Shown: one piece after another, positions 1-8,152 of the stretch
Layout: every line of letters starts with the position of its first letter
Position numbering within the stretch: the first letter of the stretch is position 1
From: G963674685 sp963674685
GTDB lineage: Bacteria; Lernaellota; Lernaellaia; JACKCT01
Reading direction: 5' to 3'
DNA length: 64,000 nt
Assembly (NCBI GenBank): GCA_963674685.2
Contig: CAXXWT010000005.1
Location: 620,001-684,000, forward strand
Notes under the pieces: generated by a model
Databases searched by the model: none
What the model saw: only the letters and a program-made list of their open reading frames with translations
What the model was told of the DNA's origin: nothing
Position numbers and translations under genes: made by a program

Positions 1-833
1 CCGGCGGATCGGCCGGTTTTTTGAGCCACGAGTTCACAAAGATGATTCACCAGGCGGATATTTTCCCACTCGTTTTCGCCGCCGATGTTATAAGTGCGTC
101 CCGGCTCGCCTTTTTCAAGAATCGCCATGACGGCCGAGTTATGATCGTCCACAAACAGCCAGTCCCTTACATATTTCCCGTCCCCGTAAACGGGCAAAGC
201 CTTGCCGTCGACCATGTTGAGAATCATAAGCGGCAGCAGCTTTTCCGGGAACTGATACGGGCCGTAGTTGTTGGAGCAGTTGGAAATCGTGACCGGCAAT
301 CCGTACGTGTGGAAATATGCCCTGACGAGGTGATCGGAAGACGCTTTCGAGGCCGAATATGGGCTTCTGGGATCATAAGGCGTCGTCTCGAAAAAAAATC
401 CCGTTTCTCCCAGACTGCCGTATACCTCATCGGTCGAAACATGGTGAAAACGCACATCCCGCCTGTCGCCCCACGCATTTTTGGCCGCTTCGAGCAATAT
501 GTGCGTCCCGACGATATTGGTCTGGATAAACGCATCGGGGCCGAGAATCGATCTGTCCACATGGGACTCGGCGGCGAAATGGACCACGGCGTCGATCGGA
601 TATCGCGCAAACAGGGCTTTTACGGCCTCTTTGTCGCGGATGTCGACGCGCTCGAAATGGTATCTCGATCCTTCATACTTTTCGGCGATATCCGCCAGGC
701 TCATCAGATTCCCGGCGTAAGTCAGGCAGTCCGCGTTGATGACGGAGCCTTCGAAATCCGTTTGCTCGAAGATATAACGTATGAAGTTGCTGCCGATAAA
801 ACCGGCTCCTCCGGTCACCATGATGTTTTTCAT
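1..833 (-). CDS. rmlB: dTDP-glucose 4,6-dehydratase, C-terminus cut by window edge
   Basis: This enzyme converts dTDP-glucose to dTDP-4-keto-6-deoxyglucose in the cytoplasm, the branch point for rhamnose and for the amino-deoxysugar genes at 48-52 kb. Reading from the ATG at 833, the protein begins MKNIMVTGGAGFIGSN, the Rossmann NAD site of extended short-chain dehydrogenases. It also carries HVSTDEVYG and the catalytic YSASK motif near the middle. About 277 residues are present against some 340-355 in the family, so only the C-terminal sugar-binding part lies outside. It is the last gene of a rmlA-rmlC-rmlD-rmlB unit, 22 bases after rmlD. Identity is secure. Confidence 0.95.
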   Translation of the reverse strand, partial: MKNIMVTGGAGFIGSNFIRYIFEQTDFEGSVINADCLTYAGNLMSLADIAEKYEGSRYHFERVDIRDKEAVKALFARYPIDAVVHFAAESHVDRSILGPDAFIQTNIVGTHILLEAAKNAWGDRRDVRFHHVSTDEVYGSLGETGFFFETTPYDPRSPYSASKASSDHLVRAYFHTYGLPVTISNCSNNYGPYQFPEKLLPLMILNMVDGKALPVYGDGKYVRDWLFVDDHNSAVMAILEKGEPGRTYNIGGENEWENIRLVNHLCELVAQKTGRSA

Positions 834-855
834 GGGCTTTTCCCGTCCTCAATCC

Positions 856-1722
856 TTATTGGGTTCGCCTGGCCTCGAGGCTTTTCAATCTCGCGGCGAA
901 ACGCGAAATCTCATCTTGCCAGCCAGGCATCGCGCGGCCGATATCTTTGACGAATTTATCGCAGGACATGGCCGAATATCCCGGCCTTTGCGCCGCGAAT
1001 ACGAAACTGGCCATCGTATCGGGCAAAATTTCGACGTCGATATTCATCTCGGACAAAAAATGCTTCGCCAATTCAAATCTCGAGCAATGGCCGCCCGACG
1101 TTAAATGATACAACCCACGCAGTCCCTTCCTCAACGCCTCCAGCGTGCAATCGACGATCGTATCCGTATACGTGGGCACGGATATTTCATCCGACACAAT
1201 TTTCAGCGTGGTATTGGTTTTGGCCCATTGCCGAACCTTGTAGAGGAAATTCTGCTTTCCGAGACCGAAAACCCAGCTCACGCGGAAAATCAGGAAATCG
1301 TCGCATTCTTCGCGCACAAAACGCTCGCCTTCCAGCTTGGTTTTTCCGTAATTGTTAAGCGGCGAAGGCTCGTCGGTCTCGACGTACGGAGCTTTCTTTT
1401 TCCCGTCGAATATATAGTCCGTTCCGTAATGAACGAAAGGGATGTTCGCCCTTTTCGCCTCGGCGGCCATATTGCGCACTCCCAGGGCGTTGACCAGGCG
1501 GGCGGTTTCATACTCCTTCTCGGCGGCGTCGACGAGGTTGTAAGCGGCGCAGTTGATCAGGACGTCGGGTTGCGTCAGGTCGATTTGGCGGCAAACCGAT
1601 TCCCGGTCCCCGATATTGAAATCCTTTTCGTCGGGGGCGATGACGATATGCTCCGAGCCTTCGAGTTTCGTTGCGTACTCACGGCCCAGTTGCCCGGCCG
1701 ATCCGGCGATCAGGATTTTCAC
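856..1722 (-). CDS. rmlD: dTDP-4-dehydrorhamnose reductase
   Basis: This is the last step of dTDP-L-rhamnose synthesis, NAD(P)H reduction of dTDP-4-keto-L-rhamnose. The 288-residue protein has the family's normal length. It shows the N-terminal nucleotide site GSAGQLGRE (residues 7-15), HYGTDYIFDG (98-107) and the catalytic Y125-xxx-K129 in NNYGKTK. Its start overlaps the end of rmlC by four bases (ATGA), which implies translational coupling. RmlA, RmlC, RmlD and RmlB together make the complete four-enzyme pathway, so rhamnose is very probably in the surface polysaccharide. Confidence 0.95.
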   Translation of the reverse strand: MKILIAGSAGQLGREYATKLEGSEHIVIAPDEKDFNIGDRESVCRQIDLTQPDVLINCAAYNLVDAAEKEYETARLVNALGVRNMAAEAKRANIPFVHYGTDYIFDGKKKAPYVETDEPSPLNNYGKTKLEGERFVREECDDFLIFRVSWVFGLGKQNFLYKVRQWAKTNTTLKIVSDEISVPTYTDTIVDCTLEALRKGLRGLYHLTSGGHCSRFELAKHFLSEMNIDVEILPDTMASFVFAAQRPGYSAMSCDKFVKDIGRAMPGWQDEISRFAARLKSLEARRTQ

Positions 1723-2288
1723 GAACCTTCCCCTTCATAAGTATAATCTTCGCCCGCTTCCGATAATCTGGGGTGTTTTGTATCGACGTCCGACAGGATC
1801 GGATTTTTATCCGGCCACGCGATGCCGATATCCGGATCATTCCAGATAATGCCGCACTCATTTTCCCGCGAATACTCCGCGGTCACCTTGTAAAAAACAT
1901 CCGCCGTATCGCTCAAGACATAAAACCCATGGGCGAAGCCCCGCGGAATCCACAACATTTTATGATTTGAATCGGACAGTTCCAATCCCTCCCACTGCCC
2001 GAAGGTCGGCGAACCCCGCCGGATATCCACGGCGACGTCGAAAATTCTCCCGGTGACGCACCCTATGAGTTTCCCCTGGCCGCAGGGAGGTTTCTGATAG
2101 TGGAGTCCGCGAAGAACCCCTTTTGAGGAATTGGAATGATTGTCCTGCACGAAGCTTTCACGAATTCCGCCGTCGTGAAACTCGGACTGCTTGCAAAACT
2201 CCAGAAAAAAACCTCTTTCATCGGGAAAAACACGTGGAGTGACGATGATAAGGCCGGGTAAACGCGCGGATTCAAATTCAAAGGGCAT
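1719..2288 (-). CDS. rmlC: dTDP-4-dehydrorhamnose 3,5-epimerase
   Basis: This epimerase inverts C3 and C5 of dTDP-4-keto-6-deoxyglucose. The 189 residues form the typical small cupin of this family. RGFFLE (26-31), the catalytic histidine H63 in LRGLHYQ, and the later WIPRGFAHGF segment (113-122) with Y139 downstream match RmlC. A C-terminal WNDPDIGIAWP segment is also family-typical. It follows rmlA by 14 bases and overlaps rmlD, so it belongs to the same transcript. Confidence 0.95.
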   Translation of the reverse strand: MPFEFESARLPGLIIVTPRVFPDERGFFLEFCKQSEFHDGGIRESFVQDNHSNSSKGVLRGLHYQKPPCGQGKLIGCVTGRIFDVAVDIRRGSPTFGQWEGLELSDSNHKMLWIPRGFAHGFYVLSDTADVFYKVTAEYSRENECGIIWNDPDIGIAWPDKNPILSDVDTKHPRLSEAGEDYTYEGEGS

Positions 2289-2302
2289 GCATTACTCCAG
2301 AA

Positions 2303-3175
2303 CTATTCGCCGGAGATCTGAATGAGGTAGCGGCCGTAATCATTGTTATAATTGCGGCCCAATTCGGCGAGAGCCTCACGGGTGATAAAACCCATGCGAA
2401 AAGCGGTTTCTTCGATGCACCCGATTTTCAGACCCTGCCGCCTTTCAATCGTGGAGATAAACACACCGGCATCCAGAAGACTGGCGTGCGTTCCCGTATC
2501 CAGCCAGGCGAATCCACGGCCTAAAAGCTCGACGTTCAGTCGATCCCGGCTGAGGTACATTTTATTGACATCGGTAATTTCCAGCTCGCCGCGCGCCGAA
2601 GGCTCAATGCTTTCCGCGAAACCGACGACGTCGTTGTCGTAAAAATACAGACCCGTTACCGCGAAATTGGACTTGGGCTTCGCCGGTTTTTCCTCGATAT
2701 CGAGCACCCGGCCGTTGTCATCGAAGGAAACGACGCCGTATCGCTGCGGCTTGTCCACGTAATATCCGAAAACCGTCGCCAGCTTCTCGGCCTGCGCTCT
2801 CATAAGAGACCGGCCCAGGATATTTGACAAGCCGTGGCCGAAAAAGACGTTGTCTCCCAAAATCAAAGCCACGCTGTCATCGCCGATGAACTCCTTGCCG
2901 ACGATAAAGGCTTCCGCAATGCCTTTCGGCTCGGGCTGGACTTTATAAGAAAGATTGATGCCGAGATTGGCGCCGTTTCCGAGAATTCGCTCGAAATTTG
3001 GCAGATCCTGCGGTGTGGAGATGATCAGAATATCCCGAATTCCCGCAAGAATCAGCACCGACAGCGGATAATAGATCATCGGCTTGTCGTATATCGGCAA
3101 AAGCTGTTTGGAAACGCCTATCGTGATCGGGTACAGCCTGGTGCCGCTGCCCCCGGCCAGAACGATCCCCTTCAT
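2303..3175 (-). CDS. rmlA: glucose-1-phosphate thymidylyltransferase
   Basis: This enzyme makes dTDP-glucose from glucose-1-phosphate and dTTP and feeds both rhamnose and the amino-deoxysugar pathway. The open frame extends to 3229, but the ATG at 3175 is preferred. It gives MKGIVLAGGSGTRLYP, exactly the family N-terminus with the nucleotidyltransferase GGSGTRL signature, and is preceded by GGAGG six bases upstream. The 290-residue length is normal for the short RmlA type. ILGDNVFFGHG and EITDVNKMYL are further family motifs. It is the first gene of the rml operon. Confidence 0.95.
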   Translation of the reverse strand: MKGIVLAGGSGTRLYPITIGVSKQLLPIYDKPMIYYPLSVLILAGIRDILIISTPQDLPNFERILGNGANLGINLSYKVQPEPKGIAEAFIVGKEFIGDDSVALILGDNVFFGHGLSNILGRSLMRAQAEKLATVFGYYVDKPQRYGVVSFDDNGRVLDIEEKPAKPKSNFAVTGLYFYDNDVVGFAESIEPSARGELEITDVNKMYLSRDRLNVELLGRGFAWLDTGTHASLLDAGVFISTIERRQGLKIGCIEETAFRMGFITREALAELGRNYNNDYGRYLIQISGE

Positions 3176-3280
3176 TGCAATCCTCCAAAATCTAAAATAT
3201 ATGCCGCGAAAACGATACGGCGGCAACAAGTGACGATTCCAGAATGTAAACCCTTAACGCGCCGCAAACTCTTAACAATT

Positions 3281-3297
3281 TTGACTTTGAGTGTCAA
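3281..3297. promoter_or_regulatory. inverted repeat in the rmlA leader, possible operator/-35
   Basis: The 319-base gap between rmlA and gmd (3176-3494) holds no credible gene. It contains TTGAC, seven bases, GTCAA, an inverted repeat about 106 bases upstream of the rmlA ATG. Read on the minus strand the distal arm forms TTGACA, but the hexamer 17 bases further on (TAAGAG) is a poor -10. Two CTTAAC direct repeats lie just downstream. Either promoter or operator use is speculative. Confidence 0.3.
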
Positions 3298-3494
3298 CAA
3301 CGGAAAGACATATTAGCCCCACCTCCGGGATTAAGAAAGCATTCATCATCCCCGTAAATGATTTCCAAACAGTGTCAGCATAACCAGTTGATATCATTAA
3401 ATATTCAAGCAGACTGACGCCGGCGGGCGCAAAATGAATCCGAACTCATTGAAAGAAAATATCGGGCTGGGAAAGGGAAATTTGCAGCCGCGTT

Positions 3495-4514
3495 CTAATG
3501 GATTTCGGATTCCCGGAATTTTTGAAAATCCAGTTCCCGTTGCATCACATCCAGATCATGGTCGGTCATCATGACGGCCAGATCCCTGAAAGTGACCTTC
3601 GGCTCCCAGTCCAGGAGCTTTTTCGCCTTGGCCGTGTCGCCGACAAGCAAATCCACTTCCGTGGGGCGATAGTAACGGGGATCGATTTCCACGTACTTCT
3701 TCCAGTCCAGATCCAGGTGTTCGAAAACCACATCCAGAAACTCCCGCACCGAGTGCGTCTCGCCCGTGGCGATGACGAAATCCTCCGGCCGGTCCAGCTG
3801 CAGCATCCGGTACATGGCCTCCACGTAATCTCCGGCGTAACCCCAGTCCCTTTTCGCGTCCAGATTGCCGAGATAGAGCTTGTCTAAAACCCCCAGCTTG
3901 ATCCTCGCCGCCGCCCGCGTGATCTTGCGCGTGACGAAGGTTTCGCCGCGCCGGGGGGATTCATGATTGAACAAGATGCCGTTGCAGGCGAAAAGATCGT
4001 ACGCCTCGCGATAATTCACGGTTTGATGAAAGGAAAACACCTTGGCGCAGGCGTAAGGGCTGCGGGGATGGAATTTCGTGTTTTCGGTTTGCGGCGTTTC
4101 GCAGACCTTGCCGAACATTTCACTGGACGACGCCTGGTAAAATCTGGCCTTGGGGCAGAATCGCCGGACTCCCTCCAGCAGGCGCAGGGTCCCCAGGGCG
4201 TCCACGTTCACCGTGTAGATCGGCTGATCGAAGGACACGCGGACGTGGGACTGCGCGCCGAGATTGTAGATTTCATCGGGATTGATTTCCTGCAACAGGG
4301 CGCCCAGGTTGCCGCCGTCGGAAAGGTCCGCGTAGTGAAGAAAGAGTCTGGCGTCTTCATCATGCAAATCGCGATAAAGATGATCGATTCTTTTCGTGTT
4401 AAACGAACTGCTTCGACGGATGATTCCATGGATCACGTACCCTTTGTCCAAAAGAAGCTCCGTCAGATAACTTCCGTCCTGCCCGGTGATGCCGGTGATC
4501 AAGGCTTTTTTCAC
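3495..4514 (-). CDS. gmd: GDP-mannose 4,6-dehydratase
   Basis: Converts GDP-D-mannose to GDP-4-keto-6-deoxymannose, precursor of GDP-fucose, GDP-rhamnose or GDP-perosamine. The 339-residue protein has GITGQDGSYL (8-17), the RRSSSFNTKRIDHLY segment characteristic of Gmd, SSSEMFGK (129-136) and catalytic Y154-xxx-K158. Translation starts at a GTG preceded by AGAGGA. No fucose synthase, Rmd or perosamine synthase is adjacent, so the final GDP-sugar cannot be told from this window, though the aminotransferase at 51 kb might be considered. It is probably transcribed separately from rmlA, which lies 320 bases downstream. Confidence 0.95.
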   Translation of the reverse strand: MKKALITGITGQDGSYLTELLLDKGYVIHGIIRRSSSFNTKRIDHLYRDLHDEDARLFLHYADLSDGGNLGALLQEINPDEIYNLGAQSHVRVSFDQPIYTVNVDALGTLRLLEGVRRFCPKARFYQASSSEMFGKVCETPQTENTKFHPRSPYACAKVFSFHQTVNYREAYDLFACNGILFNHESPRRGETFVTRKITRAAARIKLGVLDKLYLGNLDAKRDWGYAGDYVEAMYRMLQLDRPEDFVIATGETHSVREFLDVVFEHLDLDWKKYVEIDPRYYRPTEVDLLVGDTAKAKKLLDWEPKVTFRDLAVMMTDHDLDVMQRELDFQKFRESEIH

Positions 4515-4780
4515 TGCAATTTCCTCTATTTCCTAATGAGACGCCGACCGATGACAAACAATGATCTTTTCAAAGTCCCGGCCAAAAGTTTTTATCAAAT
4601 CCCCATTGTTTCCACAAGCCGCCGGCGGCTTTTAAACCTGCGTCATGAAACCGGCTTTTTCGGATTCTCAAGGGAAGTGGAATAAGAGATGCAATAATGA
4701 GTGCACAAATCCAATGTTCATCGCAAGATCCCATCAAAACGGCATCAAGTGACGGGACGATTTCACTAATCGCTATCGCT

Positions 4781-4952
4781 GTCATTCCGAGGGATGTCGA
4801 GGAATTACGTGAGTGCCGCCATTGTCATTCCGAGCGAAGTCGAGGAATCCCTTAAAAGAAGCGTGTGAATAATCTTAACGTGTACAACATGGCAAGGCGT
4901 CAGCGCCTCATTGAAGGGATTCCTCCACTCGCTTCGCATCGGTCGGAATGAC
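4781..4952. repeat. inverted-repeat element built on GTCATTCCGA
   Basis: The 472-base gap between gmd and the U32 gene holds no gene but carries a repeat. A full unit spans 4824-4952: GTCATTCCGAGCGAAG and GAGGAATCCCTT on one side, then AAGGGATTCCTC and CGGAATGAC in inverted orientation on the other. A partial half-unit, GTCATTCCGAGGGATG, starts at 4781. A second full unit of the same design lies at 27335-27441. This looks like a dispersed REP- or MITE-like intergenic element; no transposase is nearby. Confidence 0.7.
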
Positions 4953-4986
4953 ATTTTCGCACAACTCGATCTTATCGACAGTCTCT

Positions 4987-6015
4987 TCAGCGGGAATAAT
5001 AGCAAAACCCCCTGTTGCAATCGAAACCGTTTCTCTTTTCGAAAAGTTTCATGCAGGCTTTTTCATAACCGGCTTCGCCGGGATCGTTTTCCAAGAAATC
5101 CAGCGCGGCTTTGACGGTGAGAAAGTCCCGCCTTTTTTCCGAAAGGGTTTTTTCTCTTCCCACGATTTTCACGGCCTTAAGACCGGATTTTTTAAAATTG
5201 CGTAAAAAGCACAATCCGCATTTATGCTTGAAGCGCTCCAGGGAATAAAAAGAAAGCGCCGCTTTTTCCAACCCGGCGCGGCGTTTGCCCGTCGCGTCGC
5301 GGACCTCAATTTCTCCCGGCCGCAGGGCGCAGGGGTTGTCATCGGGACCAAAGGCGTAGGCCGCCCGGCGAAGGGCTCTCGGACCTCGATCCAACACCGT
5401 CGAAGTCAGCTTATGGCGCATCGCCGCAAACGCCGAATCTTCCTTGACGTCCTCGACGACGCGATGTTCGTACATGCAAAAACCGTCTTCGAAAAAACAT
5501 CCCGAATTCAGCGCAAAGGCCTCCATCTCCACATGGGGACTCCACTCGGAAACGATCTCGTTGAGTTCTTTTTCATTCAAATGCGTGCCCAGAATCACAC
5601 GTTCGCACCCGGCCTCGTGATAAAACTTCACCGCGCGGCCGTTGAGCGCGTGCCCCAGGACGCTGGCCGCCAGGGGAATGTCGCCGAAGCGTTTTTTTAA
5701 AAAAGCCATGAGCGAGGCGTCGCCGATGATCAGCCCGAAACGGCCCATCTCCCGGACTTTTTCCAGTTGATCGAAAAGCAAAGGCAGAACATCCGGCGCG
5801 TAATACATGTTGAGCGTGAAGAAGATCCGGCATCCGACGCTTTGCGCCGTTTTCAATAGTTCGGCGGTCGCTTCACCGCCGGACAGATGGGAATCCCGGC
5901 GGCTGATCACAGTGGAAGGATCGACGGGAGGCAGGCCGCAATAAAACTCCCGGGCTCCCAGGGCGCATAGCGGCCGGATGTCTTCAGGAGAGTTTATGGG
6001 AACCATTATTTCCAT
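4987..6015 (-). CDS. U32 family protein, UbiU-like
   Basis: A 342-residue member of the peptidase U32 family, whose characterised bacterial members include the Fe-S proteins UbiU/UbiV of oxygen-independent ubiquinone hydroxylation and RNA-modifying enzymes. The frame is open to 6252, but the ATG at 6015 (MEIMVPINSPEDIRPL) is chosen because the family begins here and it overlaps the upstream gene by ten bases. The segment EAFALNSGCFFEDGFC matches the U32 signature with a C-x6-C pair, the spacing of the first two cluster cysteines of UbiU; more cysteines follow in CGLC and near the C-terminus. It is coupled to a UbiV-like gene and a chorismate mutase. The substrate is unknown. Confidence 0.75.
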   Translation of the reverse strand: MEIMVPINSPEDIRPLCALGAREFYCGLPPVDPSTVISRRDSHLSGGEATAELLKTAQSVGCRIFFTLNMYYAPDVLPLLFDQLEKVREMGRFGLIIGDASLMAFLKKRFGDIPLAASVLGHALNGRAVKFYHEAGCERVILGTHLNEKELNEIVSEWSPHVEMEAFALNSGCFFEDGFCMYEHRVVEDVKEDSAFAAMRHKLTSTVLDRGPRALRRAAYAFGPDDNPCALRPGEIEVRDATGKRRAGLEKAALSFYSLERFKHKCGLCFLRNFKKSGLKAVKIVGREKTLSEKRRDFLTVKAALDFLENDPGEAGYEKACMKLFEKRNGFDCNRGFCYYSR

Positions 6016-6818
6016 GGCGCGCTTCCGGCATCGAGAAGAATTTGGTCGATCCCCTTTTGACCGATATCGCCGGGGATTTCGGTGCTTCGATAAACAAGGG
6101 CGTTCGCCTGAAACCGCATGGCGAGGGGAAATCCCCGCTTTTTGATGCGGATGTCGTTTTGGCGGCACCACCTGGCGCACGGCCTGACTCCCAGGGCGCT
6201 TTGGCCATTGGGATCGGCGGCGAGATTCGCGTGCGGGCATGACCGGGTCCATGTCAAAACCACGTACGGCCAGCGCAACGTTCCGGGCAAAGGGGATTTT
6301 TCGGCTCTATCGCCGAGCCGGCGGGATTCCCACTCAATCCGGGCAAAACCCGCCTCGGCGATATAGTCGGCGAAAATTTGAGATTCCACGTGAGACGAAG
6401 CGGGCGGATATCTTGGATCGCGGCGCTGCTTGTTTAACAGGCGGCCGAAGATTTCCGGGAAAGGATAGTGCCCGTCGCGCAGAAGTTGGTGGACGCCCCA
6501 GTCGTTGACGCCGATTGCCATCCCCGGATTGACCCGCGCCAGTTTGTCCAGGAGTTTTTCGACATGGCGCAATCCTTCATCGGCGACTGGGGGCGTCAAA
6601 AAAGTCGTTACGGGCTTGCGCGTCTTTTCCAAAATCTCTTCCAAAGCGTTCCACTTCGGCAGAAGCCTTTCGCAAAACTCCTCGCCCACCGCGAGAAAAT
6701 CGACGCGCTCCGGGAGATTTTCCAAATCTCCGGTGCGTTGAACATGCATCCCGATGGATGTGTTTTCGGGAAATTCCAAAGGCCATTCGATGGGCATCGG
6801 GGACTCGGCCGGGCTCAT
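6006..6818 (-). CDS. U32-like protein with UbiV-type cysteine pattern
   Basis: A 270-residue protein that pairs with the downstream U32 gene. Four cysteines stand out: C49, C194, C214 and C218, giving C-xn-C-x19-C-x3-C. E. coli UbiV binds its 4Fe-4S cluster through one early cysteine and a later C-x12-C-x3-C group, so the layout is similar though the spacing is longer. The segment ESQIFADYIAEAGFARIEWE resembles the barrel region of these proteins. The start overlaps the chorismate mutase stop as ATGA. A heterodimer with the next gene, as for UbiU/UbiV, is inferred from pairing and not proven; overall similarity is weak enough that function stays open. Confidence 0.6.
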   Translation of the reverse strand: MSPAESPMPIEWPLEFPENTSIGMHVQRTGDLENLPERVDFLAVGEEFCERLLPKWNALEEILEKTRKPVTTFLTPPVADEGLRHVEKLLDKLARVNPGMAIGVNDWGVHQLLRDGHYPFPEIFGRLLNKQRRDPRYPPASSHVESQIFADYIAEAGFARIEWESRRLGDRAEKSPLPGTLRWPYVVLTWTRSCPHANLAADPNGQSALGVRPCARWCRQNDIRIKKRGFPLAMRFQANALVYRSTEIPGDIGQKGIDQILLDAGSAPWK

Positions 6819-7135
6819 GAAGTGCGCTGCCGGTGAAGCATCCGCTCTTCGAATTTCATATTGCTGTCGATAAGATCGCGGAAAAACTTCTCGATGAATT
6901 CCGTGTCCAGATTTTCTTTTTTCGCCCAGGCAACGCGCGTTTCAACGATTTCCTGAACGCGGTCGGCGACCCAAAGATCGATTTCGGAATTGATTTTGAG
7001 CTGCGCAATCTGTTTGGCGATATCACGCCTTTCGGCAAGAATGCGAATCATGGCGCGATCATGCGCGTCGATCCGCGACCGTAATTCGGCGATCTTGGCG
7101 TCCATGCTCTTTTGTGATGTGGAGTCCTTTTTCAT
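6815..7135 (-). CDS. chorismate mutase type II (AroQ) domain protein
   Basis: A 106-residue all-helical protein with the AroQ fold signature: IAELRSRIDAHDRAMIRILAERR followed by IAKQIAQLK near residues 15-47, then a helix ending in FFRDLIDSNMKFEE. The ATG at 7135 (MKKDSTSQKSMD) is preferred over an upstream in-frame codon at 7213, which would add a non-family extension. It may isomerise chorismate to prephenate or act as an isochorismate-pyruvate lyase-like enzyme, since both activities occur in this fold. Its four-base overlap with the UbiV-like gene suggests a dedicated role in an aromatic pathway and not general Phe/Tyr synthesis. Confidence 0.8.
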   Translation of the reverse strand: MKKDSTSQKSMDAKIAELRSRIDAHDRAMIRILAERRDIAKQIAQLKINSEIDLWVADRVQEIVETRVAWAKKENLDTEFIEKFFRDLIDSNMKFEERMLHRQRTS

Positions 7136-7250
7136 GGTCGGCGCCTTTTGTCGTTTCAAGCAAGCGAAACCCGGATAAAGACAAGCATAATAAGGGTGAC
7201 CAAGAAAACGCAATCAGTCAATGTCGGCGCTTTACGCTTCGCCTGATTTA

Positions 7251-8087
7251 TCAACAGGCCGGTTTTATATAGCGGCCGTGCACCCAGCCTTCCACATCCG
7301 CATCGCCGCTTATCGGCTCCAGAACCAGAACGCGCCGCCAGTCGCCGTCGTCATCCAAGACTTCCAGCCGCGTGTTTTTCGGCAGCGGGCCGCACGAAAG
7401 TTTGTCATACCGCGTTCCCGCACCCGCCCGAATGTTCAGGACGGTTGACGTGATAAAGATTTCCGGAACTTCACTCGGATCGTCACGGCCCATGATCTGT
7501 GAGCGAAAACTGATCATGGGAAAAGCGGGGCCCGGGTCCACCTTCCTGTCCGGGGCGATATCATCATGCCCCAGCACGTCGCGGAAATTGTATTTCACAT
7601 GCAGGGCTTCGGCCGCGCGCGCGGCGGCCTCGATCTGCTCGGGTGTATAGGCATGCCAGCCGCTTGCCGCGGATTCGTTTTTGTGAACCGCCTCGACGAC
7701 CTGATCATCAGGATACTCGGCGCCGAACCATGACGCCCAGCGCCCGCCGCGTCGCATCAGTCTGCCCGCGTTGTCGAGTTCTATTCCGATGCTGTGCAAA
7801 TTGAGTTTTTCCAGACCGCGCCAGCGGCTCTTGCCGGCGTGCCAGGCGGCGCGATTGAAGGAAACAAGTTGTGTGATTTCACCGTTTCGGGCGACAACCA
7901 GATGCGCGGAGGCGTTGCCGGAAGGCTTTTTCGTGCTCAGGGTTTTTATCGCCGACTCGGCGTCGGCGCCCGCCGTGTAATGCATGATCAGATAAACCGG
8001 CTTGATGACCCCTCCCCTGTTGGGACTTTGAACGTACGCAACCGCGCAGCCGTCATCTTGCACCAGCCGATGACTGACAATTTTCAT
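7251..8087 (-). CDS. N-acetylmuramoyl-L-alanine amidase with SH3-like domain
   Basis: A 278-residue peptidoglycan amidase. Residues ~30-190 form an Amidase_2/PGRP domain: LIMHYTAG supplies the first zinc histidine, VLGHDDIAPDRKVDPGPAF the second histidine and the terminal zinc ligand with the PGPAFP loop typical of AmpD-like enzymes. Residues ~205-277 form a bacterial SH3-type domain (VLNIRAGAGTRYDKL and GWVHGRYIKP), which usually binds cell wall. No signal peptide is visible, so it may be cytosolic or released by another route. It cleaves the bond between N-acetylmuramic acid and L-alanine. It is not linked to phage genes. Confidence 0.88.
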   Translation of the reverse strand: MKIVSHRLVQDDGCAVAYVQSPNRGGVIKPVYLIMHYTAGADAESAIKTLSTKKPSGNASAHLVVARNGEITQLVSFNRAAWHAGKSRWRGLEKLNLHSIGIELDNAGRLMRRGGRWASWFGAEYPDDQVVEAVHKNESAASGWHAYTPEQIEAAARAAEALHVKYNFRDVLGHDDIAPDRKVDPGPAFPMISFRSQIMGRDDPSEVPEIFITSTVLNIRAGAGTRYDKLSCGPLPKNTRLEVLDDDGDWRRVLVLEPISGDADVEGWVHGRYIKPAC

Positions 8088-8152
8088 GAGCTTTCTCCAA
8101 TCAATCGACTCCCGGAAAACCGGGAGCCGTAAAACGACCTTTTTATTGATGA

